Below, in pieces: positions 16,797-26,082 of a stretch of DNA of 59,209 bases. Numbering within the stretch: the first letter of the stretch is position 1; each line of letters opens with the position of its first letter. A program made the translations under genes and the position numbers. This stretch comes from an uncultured Bacteroidales bacterium (lineage in GTDB: Bacteria; Bacteroidota; Bacteroidia; Bacteroidales; Bacteroidaceae). The stretch is from contig CADCIO010000011.1 of the NCBI GenBank assembly GCA_902801475.1, positions 1 to 59,209 of the forward strand. The letters are read 5' to 3'. The notes beneath the pieces were generated by a model. It searched no databases, was not told the origin of the DNA, and was given only the letters and a program-made list of their open reading frames with translations.

Positions 16797-17375
16797 ATGA
16801 AAAGAATGACTTTATGCTTCATTGCTGTACTTGCCTTGTCATTGACAGTCATCGGCAACATCACTGTCCAAGCACAAGAGACAATGGTGCTTGGCAAACT
16901 CAATTTCGTCAATCTCAAAGAGGGGGAAAAGCCTATCATGGAGAGCTTGACCGTGGCTGGCAACCGTTGTGTCAGCGAGGCTTTCAACGCGAAACCTTAT
17001 GCCACCGAGGGTATCCGTTCTATTTTTGAATTGGACGAGTGGGTGGAGTTTTATCCAAATACACACGCGGAGACAGGCATCAAGGTGATGGTGTTCCAAC
17101 ACAAGAACGACCAAGGTTTCTACCTGAAAAATGCCTTGAATGACGAGACCGATGGGTATTGTCAGACTTGTGAACTGAACAAGGACCCGGATGCGGAGGA
17201 GCCTTGCTCTTGGGGTTCGTTCTACCTGCATCCCGAGGAGTGGAATCCTGGCTATTATGACTTTGTCTTCCTCTACAAGAACAAGGTCTTTGCCACGATG
17301 CTCACGAAGTTCTACAAACCTGATGAGCTACTCAATAAATCCGATGCGGAGTTGGAGAAACTCATGAAGAAATAG
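16797..17375 (+). CDS. Exported protein of unknown function
   Basis: 192 residues from the ATG at 16797, which follows the promoter and gives a proper signal peptide (KRMTLCFIAVLALSLTVIG, cleavage near VQAQ). The mature domain is acidic with an LNFVNLKEGEKPIMESLTV start, a CQTCELNKDPDAEEPC cysteine cluster (a disulfide or metal site is possible), and a beta-rich body. No family recognised. It ends the series of exported genes after the BlaI/BlaR1-type pair and is followed by a strong terminator. Confidence 0.7.
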   Translation: MKRMTLCFIAVLALSLTVIGNITVQAQETMVLGKLNFVNLKEGEKPIMESLTVAGNRCVSEAFNAKPYATEGIRSIFELDEWVEFYPNTHAETGIKVMVFQHKNDQGFYLKNALNDETDGYCQTCELNKDPDAEEPCSWGSFYLHPEEWNPGYYDFVFLYKNKVFATMLTKFYKPDELLNKSDAELEKLMKK

Positions 17376-17376
17376 C

Positions 17377-17410
17377 AAAGAAGCCTTTCCGACGATGGAG
17401 AGGCTTCTTT
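17377..17410. terminator. Bidirectional Rho-independent terminator
   Basis: Ten-base stem (AAAGAAGCCT at 17377-17386 with AGGCTTCTTT at 17401-17410) between convergent genes. The A-rich and T-rich ends let it serve both strands. Confidence 0.8.
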
Positions 17411-17459
17411 ATGTTTAAGAGGTGAAGATGTCAAAGATGTAAACTTTTCGAGTAGTCGG

Positions 17460-17852
17460 CTATTTGCCTGACTCCATCTTCCATTTGTCATCCACCTTGA
17501 GGAGTTTGCTGTCCTGATCTTTGGATGTGCCATCGCCATACTTCAAGATGTACTTGACATTGGCGGAGTTGCCGTCTTCCGCTACGGACACGTTGGTAAT
17601 CTCCACACCTGTGATGCCACCCTTCTTTTCGATTTCCTTACCCCATTTGTCCTTCATCATGCTGACATACTGCTGCTTGTCGGCGTCGGTGAGGTTCTTC
17701 TTGAAGTAGAAGAGGTCGATGGCTTCCTCATACTTACCTGTCTGGAGGTCTGCTACATACTCCTGCACCACTGCTTCGGGAGAGTTGCTGTTGCATGATA
17801 CAAATGTCAATGCCACGAGGGCGAGGGTCATGATTGAAAGAATCTTCTTCAT
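17460..17852 (-). CDS. DUF4878-type lipoprotein
   Basis: 130 residues. Lipoprotein signal with lipobox TFVSC (Cys at about residue 20), then a small domain SPEAVVQEYVADLQTGKYEEA with a later DADKQQYVSMMKDKWG. This fits the SnoaL/NTF2-like DUF4878 lipoproteins common in Bacteroidetes, whose function is unknown. The ATG overlaps the stop of the YiiX-like gene (17849-17852), so the two are coupled. Confidence 0.8.
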   Translation of the reverse strand: MKKILSIMTLALVALTFVSCNSNSPEAVVQEYVADLQTGKYEEAIDLFYFKKNLTDADKQQYVSMMKDKWGKEIEKKGGITGVEITNVSVAEDGNSANVKYILKYGDGTSKDQDSKLLKVDDKWKMESGK

Positions 17853-18475
17853 TGCGTTTTGGTTTTAAAAGGTTTAACATATATAATTTTAGTACTCTTT
17901 TCGATGTCGCAGGGGAAGATGCACGCACCATCCTTGCTAAAGATGCTGGGCACCTCATGGCGATGTCCCTCGCTGAGGTCTATGCCCTGATGAAGGTAGG
18001 CCAGCCAGACGAGTTCGGTGCAGTAGATCTGGGTGGTGTCGGACAGGAGATAGTCGTTGTCAAACGCCACCTGTTCCTCCACCTTCTGCAAGGCATATCG
18101 GGCAGCAGCAGCAGCGATGCTGTCGGGGCAATCCACACGCATCCACGCACCACATGAGGCTCTGTCGGAGGCATAGAACTCGCTGATGGATTCTGCTTTC
18201 AACCACTCTGGTTCTCCCTTTTCAGCCTCCCCTGGCACAGCATGAATCACCTGCCACTGGGCGGTCGGCGTGTCGTAGTGGAGGATGCCGATGTGGGAAT
18301 AGATGGATTGGCTGGCCTCCGTCACCACCTTGCTTTCGGCCCCGTAACCACAGCGCAAGACGAGGTCACCCTCACGAAAGTCTTCCTGTCCTGTCACATC
18401 CACGATGTCGTAATGTTCGGCACATCCGCAAAGGAGCAGTGCCGTCAGGAGGAGAAGTTCTATCAACTTTACCAT
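17849..18475 (-). CDS. YiiX-like permuted NlpC/P60 cysteine hydrolase, lipoprotein
   Basis: 208 residues with lipobox LLLCGC near residue 18. The circularly permuted papain-like fold is indicated by FREGDLVLRCG at the start, the histidine in SIYSHIGIL, and the nucleophile Cys in IYCTELVWLAY at about residue 151. YiiX/YebB relatives are thought to cleave amide bonds in peptidoglycan, lipids or proteins. Here the protein would be anchored in the periplasm or outer membrane. It is transcribed from a TACCTTTG promoter at 18484-18491, divergent from uvrA. Confidence 0.8.
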   Translation of the reverse strand: MVKLIELLLLTALLLCGCAEHYDIVDVTGQEDFREGDLVLRCGYGAESKVVTEASQSIYSHIGILHYDTPTAQWQVIHAVPGEAEKGEPEWLKAESISEFYASDRASCGAWMRVDCPDSIAAAAARYALQKVEEQVAFDNDYLLSDTTQIYCTELVWLAYLHQGIDLSEGHRHEVPSIFSKDGACIFPCDIEKSTKIIYVKPFKTKTQ

Positions 18476-18483
18476 AATCGCGC

Positions 18484-18491
18484 CAAAGGTA
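18484..18491 (-). promoter_or_regulatory. -7 box of the YiiX-like operon
   Basis: TACCTTTG on the minus strand, 9 bases upstream of the YiiX-like ATG, which would give a very short leader. The heptamer repeat array begins directly upstream of this box. Confidence 0.65.
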
Positions 18492-18501
18492 AGGAAAATA
18501 A

Positions 18502-18692
18502 TTAAGAATTAAGAGTTAAGAATTAAGATTTATGAAGGAAAAGTTAAGAATTAAGAGTTAAGAATTAAGATTTGCTCATTGATGACCTAAAAAACGTCTT
18601 TTCATCCTGCGTTTTGGCCTACGGAACAGGCTGGAGAGCATAATTCTTAATTCTTAACTCTTAATTCTTAACTCTTAATTCTTAACTCTTAA
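18502..18692. repeat. Heptamer-arm inverted repeat element upstream of uvrA
   Basis: Left arm: four units of TTAAGA(A/G/T) at 18502-18529 and the same four units again at 18544-18571. Right arm: seven reverse-complement units (TTCTTAA or CTCTTAA) at 18644-18692. The arms enclose 72 bases (18572-18643) without a recognisable gene. The element fills the spacer between two divergent TACCTTTG promoters, with an arm directly upstream of each. Single strands could form a long A/U-rich hairpin. Confidence 0.85.
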
Positions 18693-18702
18693 TTATTTTC
18701 CG

Positions 18703-18710
18703 TACCTTTG
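18703..18710 (+). promoter_or_regulatory. -7 box of uvrA
   Basis: TACCTTTG, 10 bases upstream of the uvrA ATG. The arm of heptamer repeats occupies the position where a -33 element would be expected. Confidence 0.65.
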
Positions 18711-18720
18711 CCCTCCGATT

Positions 18721-21579
18721 ATGGAAAAGATAGAGCAGAAACGTGCCGAGCTGAAAGATTTTATCAGCGTGAGAGGTGCAAGGGTGAACAACCTAAAGAA
18801 CATTGACGTGAAGATACCACACAACCAGTTTGTGGTCATCACGGGTGTGAGTGGCAGTGGCAAGTCGTCGCTGGCATTCGACACGTTGTATGCTGAGGGT
18901 CAGAGGCGGTATGTGGAGAGCCTTTCGACCTATGCCAGGCAGTTCCTGGGACGCTTGAAGAAGCCAGAGTGTGACTTCATCGAGGGAATCTCGCCTGCCA
19001 TTGCCATCGAGCAGAAGGTGAGCAGCAGGAACCCACGTTCGACGGTGGGCACGAGCACGGAGATATACGACTATCTGAGGATGCTGTACGCGAGGATTGG
19101 ACGGACGTATTCGCCAGTGAGCGGTCAGGAGGTGAAGAAGAACACGACGGACGACATCATCGAGTGTATGCTAAAGTATCCGGAGGGGACGAGGATGATG
19201 GTGATGACACCCTTGGTGGTGAGAAATGGCAGGACGCTGGAGGAACAGCTGGATGTGTGTTACAAGAGCGGATTCCAGCGAGTGGAAGTGAATGGAGAGG
19301 TGATGAGAATAACGGATTTGTTGGCAGAGAGCAAGTCGCAGCAGACAGAACACAAAGAACAGAGCATGATGCTGGTGATTGACCGATTGAAGGTGGCGAA
19401 TGAGAAAGCGACCATCAATCGATTGGTGGATTCGGCGAACACGGCATTGTATGAAGGAGATGGGAAGTGCATCCTGCGGTTTGAGGACGGAAAGGAATTT
19501 GCATTCTCGCTGAAGTTTGAGGCAGACGGGATGGAGTTTGAAGAGCCGACTGACCAGATGTTCTCTTTCAACTCGCCTGTGGGTGCATGTCCTGAATGCG
19601 AGGGATACGGAAAGATCATCGGCATTGATGAGAGTCTGGTCATCCCAGACCCTGAGTTGTCTGTGTATGACGGATGCGTGGTATGCTGGAAGGGAGAGAA
19701 GATGTCGGAATGGAAGAAGGAGTTTGTGAGAAGAGCCGAGAAGTATGAGGACTTCCCTGTGTTCACGCCCTATAGTCAGCTAACCCAGCGTCAGAAGGAT
19801 GTGCTGTGGCACGGAGTCTATGAGGAGAACGAATGGGGCAACCGCTCCATCTGCATCGACGAGTTCTTCCGCATGCTCCGAGAGAATCAGTACAAGATAC
19901 AATACCGGGTGATGCTGGCACGATACAGGGGCAAGACGGTGTGTCCGACCTGTCACGGAAGGAGGCTCAAAAAGGAAGCTGAGTATGTGAAGATTGGCGG
20001 CAAGAGCATCACTGACCTTTGCGAACTCTCGATTGACGAACTGAACGAGTTCTTCCGCACGTTGAAGGTGACGGAACATGAGGCAAAGATTGCCAAACGC
20101 TTGTTGGTAGAGATTCGCAGCCGACTGAAATTCCTGATGGATGTGGGGCTGAGTTATCTGACCCTGTCGCGACTGAGCAATTCGCTGTCGGGCGGTGAGA
20201 GCCAGCGCATCAATCTGGCAACAAGTCTTGGCTCAGCATTGGTGGGCAGCATGTACATCCTTGACGAGCCCAGCATCGGACTGCATTCAAGGGACACGCA
20301 ACGGCTCATTCATGTGCTGAGACAGTTGCAGCAGTTGGGCAACACAGTCGTCGTTGTCGAGCATGATGAGGAAATCATGAGGGCTGCAGATTACATCATC
20401 GATATAGGTCCCGATGCAGGAAGATTGGGAGGAGAGATTATGTATGCAGGGAAACCACCTAAAATGAGAGATGATAAGAGTGACGGAAAGAAGGAGAAGG
20501 AGATTAGGTCGCATACCCTTGATTATCTGACGGGACGGGAAAAGATTGCCATCCCCGAGAGTCGTCGGCCTTGGAACAACTATATCTTGGTGAAGAATGC
20601 ACGTGCCAACAATCTGAAAGGCATTGACGTGAAATTCCCGCTGAATGTGATGACCTGTGTGACAGGAGTGTCTGGCAGCGGCAAGTCTTCGCTGGTACGA
20701 GACATTCTGTATCTCGCCATGAAGCGGCATCTGGGAGAAAGTGCCGAGAAGCCTGGTTTATTCTCTGGGCTGGAAGGCGATACGAGCATGATCAAACACG
20801 TGGATTTCGTAAATCAGAATCCTATCGGCACATCATCACGTTCGAACCCCGTAACCTATATCGGAGCCTGGGATGAAATCCGCAAACTCCTTGCCAATCA
20901 GCAATTAGCCAAGCAGATGGGTTACACACCTGCTTATTTCTCGTTCAATACCGAAGGAGGACGATGCGAGGAGTGTAAGGGAGAAGGAACGGTAACGGTG
21001 GAGATGCAGTTCATGAACGACTTGACGCTGGAATGTGAAGCTTGTCACGGGAAACGTTTCAAGAGCGACATTCTGGAGGTAAAGTTCCAGGGGGTGAATG
21101 CTTATGACATGATGGAAATGACCATCAATCAAGCTATTGAATTCTTCACTCAACATCATCAGAAGAAGATTGTGGAGAAGATGAAGCCCCTTCAAGATGT
21201 GGGACTGGGCTATATCAAACTCGGGCAGACCTCATCCACTTTATCGGGAGGAGAGAACCAGCGCATCAAACTGGCCTATTACCTCAGCCAAGAGAAGGCG
21301 GAACCCACCCTGTTCATTTTCGACGAACCCACGACGGGTCTGCACTTCCACGACATCCAGAAACTGCTCGATGCCTTCAATGCACTCATAGCACGCGGAC
21401 ACACCATCATCATCATCGAGCACAACATGGACATCATCAAATGTGCCGACCATATCATCGACCTCGGTCCTGAAGGGGGACAGGCTGGCGGCAATGTGGT
21501 GGTGACCGGCACGCCTGAAGAAGTAGCAAAGTGCGCCTACAGCTACACAGGACAATTCCTGCAGGACAAAATGTTGTGA
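18721..21579 (+). CDS. uvrA: Excinuclease ABC subunit A
   Basis: 952 residues, close to the roughly 940 of E. coli UvrA. The damage-recognition ATPase of nucleotide excision repair is unmistakable. There are two ABC modules with Walker A motifs GVSGSGKSS at about 41 and 650, signatures LSGGESQRI (about 490) and LSGGENQRI (about 841), and zinc-finger cysteines CPECEGYG, CPTCHGRR, and CEECKGEG with CEACHGKR. A short charged stretch (DDKSDGKKEKEIRS) lies between the modules. The gene is single, with its own promoter at 18703 downstream of the heptamer-arm element. Confidence 0.97.
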   Translation: MEKIEQKRAELKDFISVRGARVNNLKNIDVKIPHNQFVVITGVSGSGKSSLAFDTLYAEGQRRYVESLSTYARQFLGRLKKPECDFIEGISPAIAIEQKVSSRNPRSTVGTSTEIYDYLRMLYARIGRTYSPVSGQEVKKNTTDDIIECMLKYPEGTRMMVMTPLVVRNGRTLEEQLDVCYKSGFQRVEVNGEVMRITDLLAESKSQQTEHKEQSMMLVIDRLKVANEKATINRLVDSANTALYEGDGKCILRFEDGKEFAFSLKFEADGMEFEEPTDQMFSFNSPVGACPECEGYGKIIGIDESLVIPDPELSVYDGCVVCWKGEKMSEWKKEFVRRAEKYEDFPVFTPYSQLTQRQKDVLWHGVYEENEWGNRSICIDEFFRMLRENQYKIQYRVMLARYRGKTVCPTCHGRRLKKEAEYVKIGGKSITDLCELSIDELNEFFRTLKVTEHEAKIAKRLLVEIRSRLKFLMDVGLSYLTLSRLSNSLSGGESQRINLATSLGSALVGSMYILDEPSIGLHSRDTQRLIHVLRQLQQLGNTVVVVEHDEEIMRAADYIIDIGPDAGRLGGEIMYAGKPPKMRDDKSDGKKEKEIRSHTLDYLTGREKIAIPESRRPWNNYILVKNARANNLKGIDVKFPLNVMTCVTGVSGSGKSSLVRDILYLAMKRHLGESAEKPGLFSGLEGDTSMIKHVDFVNQNPIGTSSRSNPVTYIGAWDEIRKLLANQQLAKQMGYTPAYFSFNTEGGRCEECKGEGTVTVEMQFMNDLTLECEACHGKRFKSDILEVKFQGVNAYDMMEMTINQAIEFFTQHHQKKIVEKMKPLQDVGLGYIKLGQTSSTLSGGENQRIKLAYYLSQEKAEPTLFIFDEPTTGLHFHDIQKLLDAFNALIARGHTIIIIEHNMDIIKCADHIIDLGPEGGQAGGNVVVTGTPEEVAKCAYSYTGQFLQDKML

Positions 21580-21660
21580 TATTCTTTGTGAAAATGATAT
21601 AAATAATAAATAATGTGGAAGATTTTTTGCCAAATATTCTTTCACATCATTTATTTTACT

Positions 21661-21668
21661 TACCTTTG
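21661..21668 (+). promoter_or_regulatory. -7 box of the secreted hydrolase operon
   Basis: TACCTTTG, 31 bases upstream of the ATG at 21700. It is the only clear promoter before the five closely spaced genes that follow. Confidence 0.65.
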
Positions 21669-21699
21669 TACCCAAACAACACCCCAAATGGGTTAACCT

Positions 21700-23109
21700 A
21701 TGAAACAATACCTGACAGTTATACTAACTTTATGCTGCATGCTACCGCTGCATGCACAATCCTTTGAAGATTATTTCGAAGATGCCACTCTGCGCCTCGA
21801 TTATGTTTTTGCTGGCAATGTGAAAGAACAGCACATCTATCTGCAAGAGCTCAAGAAACAAGATAAATGGGCTGGCAGGAGAAACCGCCTGGCAGAGAAG
21901 TTCCTGAACGGAAATGGGCAACTGACCGTAAAAGACCATGAGACGCAGAAGGTCATCTACGTGTGGACATTCTCAACGCTGTTTCAAGAATGGCTGCAAT
22001 ATGACGAAGCCAAGAAAGTGGACAAGGCATTCGAAACAGCTTACAACATTCCTTTCCCAAAGAAGCCAATTGATGTGACCATCACCCTGACGAACAATCA
22101 CCGGGCTGTGACCACAGAAATGACTCATACCGTTGATCCCAAGGATGTTCTCATCAGAAGAATTGGCGACAACGGCATCCCGTTTCATTACGTATGGAAG
22201 GGGCAACAAATAAAGAAAGAGTTCCGCGACAACAAAGACCGCAACTACACTCCGACACTATACGACCCCTCAAAGGATGTCAACCTGACAGAGTGCATCG
22301 ACCTTGCCATTGTGGCTGAGGGATATACAGAGGCACAAATGGGGAAGTTCTATTACGACTGCGACAGAGTTGTGGATGCCCTGTTCGCACGAGAGCCTTT
22401 CAAATCGCTGAAGAATCGTTTCAATGTAGTCGCTGTAGCTGCCCCATCGAAAGAAACAGGTCCTACTGTACCACATTTGGGCATTTGGCACACCACTCCA
22501 ACAGGCAGTCACTACGACACGTTCTATACCGACCGCTACCTGATGACACAAGAGATGCACAAGATTTACGACCTATTGTCGGGTGTACCTTTTGAACACG
22601 TCATGGTGCTGGTCAATTCCGACACTTATGGCGGTGGTGGTGTTTACAACCAGGTGACATGCTTCACCAGCGATCACCCAACCTTCAAAGAAGTGCTGGT
22701 GCATGAGTTCGGACACAGTTACGCAGGTCTTGCCGACGAATATGCTTATGATGATATGGATTCAGAGTGGTATCCTGCGGACACAGAGCCTTGGGAGCCC
22801 AACGTCACAACCCTCAAGGATTTCAATTCGAAGTGGGCTGACATGATGCCCAAGAAGCAACCTATCCCCACCCCACTCGACCCTAAGGTGCCTAACTTCA
22901 AGCAAATAGACAAGAACGATCCAAAGGCGATGGAAGCCCTCAACAGAGCCACTCAAGTGGTTGGAGTGTTCGAAGGTGCCGGCTATCAAAGCAAAGGCTG
23001 CTACCGTCCCGCACAGGAGTGCCGCATGAAGATTAATGAAGTGGAGGATTTCTGCCCTGTCTGCACACGTGCCATCCAGCGCATCACAGACTTTTATACT
23101 GCACAATAA
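21700..23109 (+). CDS. Secreted M64 family metallopeptidase
   Basis: 469 residues with a signal peptide (KQYLTVILTLCCMLPLHAQ). The catalytic zinc motif HEFGHSYAGLADEY, at about residues 335-348, identifies peptidase family M64 (IgA-peptidase-like, typical of Bacteroidetes). The N-terminal 200 residues match the M64 N-terminal domain layout. A C-terminal pair CYRPAQEC and CPVCTRA probably forms disulfides or a metal site. Substrate unknown. First gene of an apparent five-gene operon, with the next start 12 bases after its stop. Confidence 0.88.
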   Translation: MKQYLTVILTLCCMLPLHAQSFEDYFEDATLRLDYVFAGNVKEQHIYLQELKKQDKWAGRRNRLAEKFLNGNGQLTVKDHETQKVIYVWTFSTLFQEWLQYDEAKKVDKAFETAYNIPFPKKPIDVTITLTNNHRAVTTEMTHTVDPKDVLIRRIGDNGIPFHYVWKGQQIKKEFRDNKDRNYTPTLYDPSKDVNLTECIDLAIVAEGYTEAQMGKFYYDCDRVVDALFAREPFKSLKNRFNVVAVAAPSKETGPTVPHLGIWHTTPTGSHYDTFYTDRYLMTQEMHKIYDLLSGVPFEHVMVLVNSDTYGGGGVYNQVTCFTSDHPTFKEVLVHEFGHSYAGLADEYAYDDMDSEWYPADTEPWEPNVTTLKDFNSKWADMMPKKQPIPTPLDPKVPNFKQIDKNDPKAMEALNRATQVVGVFEGAGYQSKGCYRPAQECRMKINEVEDFCPVCTRAIQRITDFYTAQ

Positions 23110-23121
23110 ACAAAAACACCT

Positions 23122-26070
23122 ATGATAACCATGAGACTTAAACAACTAATCCTTGCATGGCTGCTGATGATAATAGGAGTCGCAGCTTATGCACAAAACG
23201 TAGTACAAACAGTAGAGCAAGTAACAGAAGCTGTCACGCTGACAGATGCTGTTGACTACACCATCACGAGTGCCAATGCTCCATTTGCCACAACTGGCAG
23301 CATTGACATTCAGAACCCCGATGCGACAGTCGTATTTGAGAACATACGTCCTTCGGTGGTTATCTCCAGATACTTAAGCAAGATTACTGCCAATGGTACT
23401 AAGCTGACCAATAGCACCAATGCCAGAGTGAGCATCTACCGTCATGGTGCCATCGTTTTCGCCCACAGCGACAACAAGAATGCTGATGGTACAGACTTCT
23501 ATCCTGTTGTCATGTACAGCGATGACAATTGCAAGGAAATCATCGGCAGTTACAACAATACGGGTCGCAACACATCTGGACCTTGGAAAGATGCGGCTCG
23601 TTCATTCATTTTGAAACGTGGTTACATGTGTACCGTTGCCAATTGTGCTGATGGCACAGGTTACAGCCATTGCTACATAGCCAACAGCGCAGACCGTAAA
23701 ATCACCTTGAACAAATATCTGGCAGGGAAACTTGGTTTCTTCCGTATTTTCCAGTGGCAATGGCCTACGAAACTCGGCATGAGCGATGCACGAGCTGAGA
23801 ACATCCGTGTGGGCACCAACTCCTCTTGGTATTATGACTGGGGAGCAGGAACAAGCAGTCAGACGGATGCTGAGTATGTGCCACAGCGTCATCACGAAGC
23901 AGGAAATTCCAACAGCAATGGTTACAAGGGTGCGTGGGAATCATGGCCCAACATCAATGCGTCTGACAACACCTGCACTCACGTCTTAGGACAGAATGAG
24001 CCTGACAACACCAGTGGTGGCAACGAGGTCTATACGTATGTGACCAGTATTCCTGATAACCCACGCGAGAAGCATGGTGACTATCCGCTGGTGGATGTGG
24101 CCAAAGACTTCCTCTATAGCGGAAAGCGTATTGGTACTTTCGCCTGCTGCAATCCTAACACAGGATGGGTCAGCGAATATGTGAACTGGTGTCGCGAGAA
24201 CAATATCCGTGTGGATTTTGTAGCGACTCACTACTATATTGGTGGACAGAGTCCTCAAGGGTGCATCGACCGCCTTTGGGCACTCCACAATGTGACAGGT
24301 CTCCCAGTATGGGTGACGGAGTGGAACAATGGTGCCAACTGGACGACTGAAGGTGGCTTCACGACCGACTCTGAAGGATGGTATTCATGGGGAAGCGGCA
24401 ACGACCAATATATGAATGGTGTGTGGTTGAAAGATGTGTTGGTACGTGCCGACAAACCAGAGAACAGTTGGTTGGAGCGCCTCGCTGTCTATAATGCAGT
24501 AGAAGTAAAACGACAGATTGAAGCAGGCGGCTCTCTGACCGATGCAGGCAAGGTGTTAGGAACCTATCACTCAGGTTTTGCTTACGATGACGACAATGAG
24601 TATTTCATGCCTTGGACATATAAAGACCCAACAGATCTTACGGTATCCAAATACAATACCGCCACCAAGAAGGTGACACTAACATGGGTTCACAACAACA
24701 CCAAACAGAGTAACGCCATCCGTGTACAAAGAAAAGTAAAGACAGGCAGATATGAAACCTTAGAGGACATCGGAATGCACGAGAACGGCACCATCACCTT
24801 TACAGACAATGTGGAAGACATCAGTGGAGCCGTTTCATACAGAATTTGTGACATTGATACAGATGGACAATCACGCTACAGCAATGAAGTGACAGTTGAT
24901 GTGGCTCCAGCACAGGGTACAAACAAATATCAACATGGTACAGTAACCATCTCATCCACAGATGAGAGCAAGATTAACTACACCACTTCCCTTGATGTAG
25001 AGAAAGCCACCAATATCTGCATGTTCGTGGGGTCAATGACCAACAAAAACGCTTCCTTACACGCTGGAGAACTCGTTGCAAGCAACTATGCCAAGGACTA
25101 TTTCTCATACCAAATGCTCCCTTGGAAAGACAATACTGGCACTATCAGTTCGAACGAGGAGATTCCTTTCTTAGCACTTCCTATGGGCAATTATCATTAT
25201 GGTGAACTGGATTGCGAAGTGGGAATTGTCACATCCCAATCAGCTAAGACAAACAACTGGACAGAAGTGACGGAAGTAACTTTCCAACAGCCCTTCCCAG
25301 AAGGTGTGACTCCTGTGATCCTAACAAATATCCGAAATTCTAAAGTATCTAATGCCGCTTGTTGCACACGTGTGTTCGACATCACCAATACAGGATTCAA
25401 ATTCATCATCTATCCAGAAGAGGCTGCTGGCGTGAAAGTGTCTCGCGCCCAAACTGTCTGCTACCTGGCCATCACACCTGGTATCGGATTCATGGATGAA
25501 GAGAATGGATTGCTCATCGCTGCTGGCAAGGGCATGGACGAGGAAATCTATGGCATCACAGCACAATCCAATTCCTTGTATGCACCCGTTTATGACGAGG
25601 ATAGCAAATCTACCAAAATGGAACAGTTCTATCTTTATCAACCAACGCTCCTGACAGCTCTGCAAACCAACAATTACCCAGCTGTGTGCATGTTGCGTCG
25701 CACCAATGTGACGACAAAGGAAAATGATATCACATGGACTACAGGTTTTAAGCTCAAACGTATCGCAGACCGAGATTTGACGGTGGATGGCAAGACCATT
25801 TCCAAGAACACTTCTGAGGAATCCTATCGAGACCAAGTGGGTTGGGTGGCACTTGCATCTTACAAGGAAGGTGGATCTGCACCAACAGCCATTGAAGCGG
25901 TACAAACCATCAAGCCACGTGTCGTGAATGGTCGCGTCTATGTGGATGGCGCCACTTCATTCAGCATCTACAGCATCACAGGAACACCATTGGCATCAGA
26001 CACCGTGCTTTCACCTGGCATCTATGTGATTAAGGCAAACGGGAAATCCATCAAAATATTGGTCAAATAA
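23122..26070 (+). CDS. Secreted GH128-like glycoside hydrolase with T9SS-type C-terminus
   Basis: 982 residues; an alternative ATG lies nine bases downstream at 23131. Signal peptide (LILAWLLMIIGVAAYAQ). The catalytic domain (about 190-480) carries LGQNEPDN with the acid/base Glu at about 293 and PVWVTEWNNGANW with the nucleophile Glu at about 400. This pattern is that of the Glyco_hydro_cc / GH128 beta-1,3-glucanase clan. A fibronectin-III-like segment follows (DLTVSKYNTATKKVTLTW, SNEVTVDV), then a large beta-rich region. The last 50 residues (FSIYSITGTPLASDT, then SPGIYVIKANGKSIKILVK) resemble a T9SS type A sorting domain. A PorE homologue elsewhere in the window supports that route. Substrate specificity is inferred only from the family. 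Confidence 0.75.
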   Translation: MITMRLKQLILAWLLMIIGVAAYAQNVVQTVEQVTEAVTLTDAVDYTITSANAPFATTGSIDIQNPDATVVFENIRPSVVISRYLSKITANGTKLTNSTNARVSIYRHGAIVFAHSDNKNADGTDFYPVVMYSDDNCKEIIGSYNNTGRNTSGPWKDAARSFILKRGYMCTVANCADGTGYSHCYIANSADRKITLNKYLAGKLGFFRIFQWQWPTKLGMSDARAENIRVGTNSSWYYDWGAGTSSQTDAEYVPQRHHEAGNSNSNGYKGAWESWPNINASDNTCTHVLGQNEPDNTSGGNEVYTYVTSIPDNPREKHGDYPLVDVAKDFLYSGKRIGTFACCNPNTGWVSEYVNWCRENNIRVDFVATHYYIGGQSPQGCIDRLWALHNVTGLPVWVTEWNNGANWTTEGGFTTDSEGWYSWGSGNDQYMNGVWLKDVLVRADKPENSWLERLAVYNAVEVKRQIEAGGSLTDAGKVLGTYHSGFAYDDDNEYFMPWTYKDPTDLTVSKYNTATKKVTLTWVHNNTKQSNAIRVQRKVKTGRYETLEDIGMHENGTITFTDNVEDISGAVSYRICDIDTDGQSRYSNEVTVDVAPAQGTNKYQHGTVTISSTDESKINYTTSLDVEKATNICMFVGSMTNKNASLHAGELVASNYAKDYFSYQMLPWKDNTGTISSNEEIPFLALPMGNYHYGELDCEVGIVTSQSAKTNNWTEVTEVTFQQPFPEGVTPVILTNIRNSKVSNAACCTRVFDITNTGFKFIIYPEEAAGVKVSRAQTVCYLAITPGIGFMDEENGLLIAAGKGMDEEIYGITAQSNSLYAPVYDEDSKSTKMEQFYLYQPTLLTALQTNNYPAVCMLRRTNVTTKENDITWTTGFKLKRIADRDLTVDGKTISKNTSEESYRDQVGWVALASYKEGGSAPTAIEAVQTIKPRVVNGRVYVDGATSFSIYSITGTPLASDTVLSPGIYVIKANGKSIKILVK

Positions 26071-26082
26071 AAAAGCAAGAAT

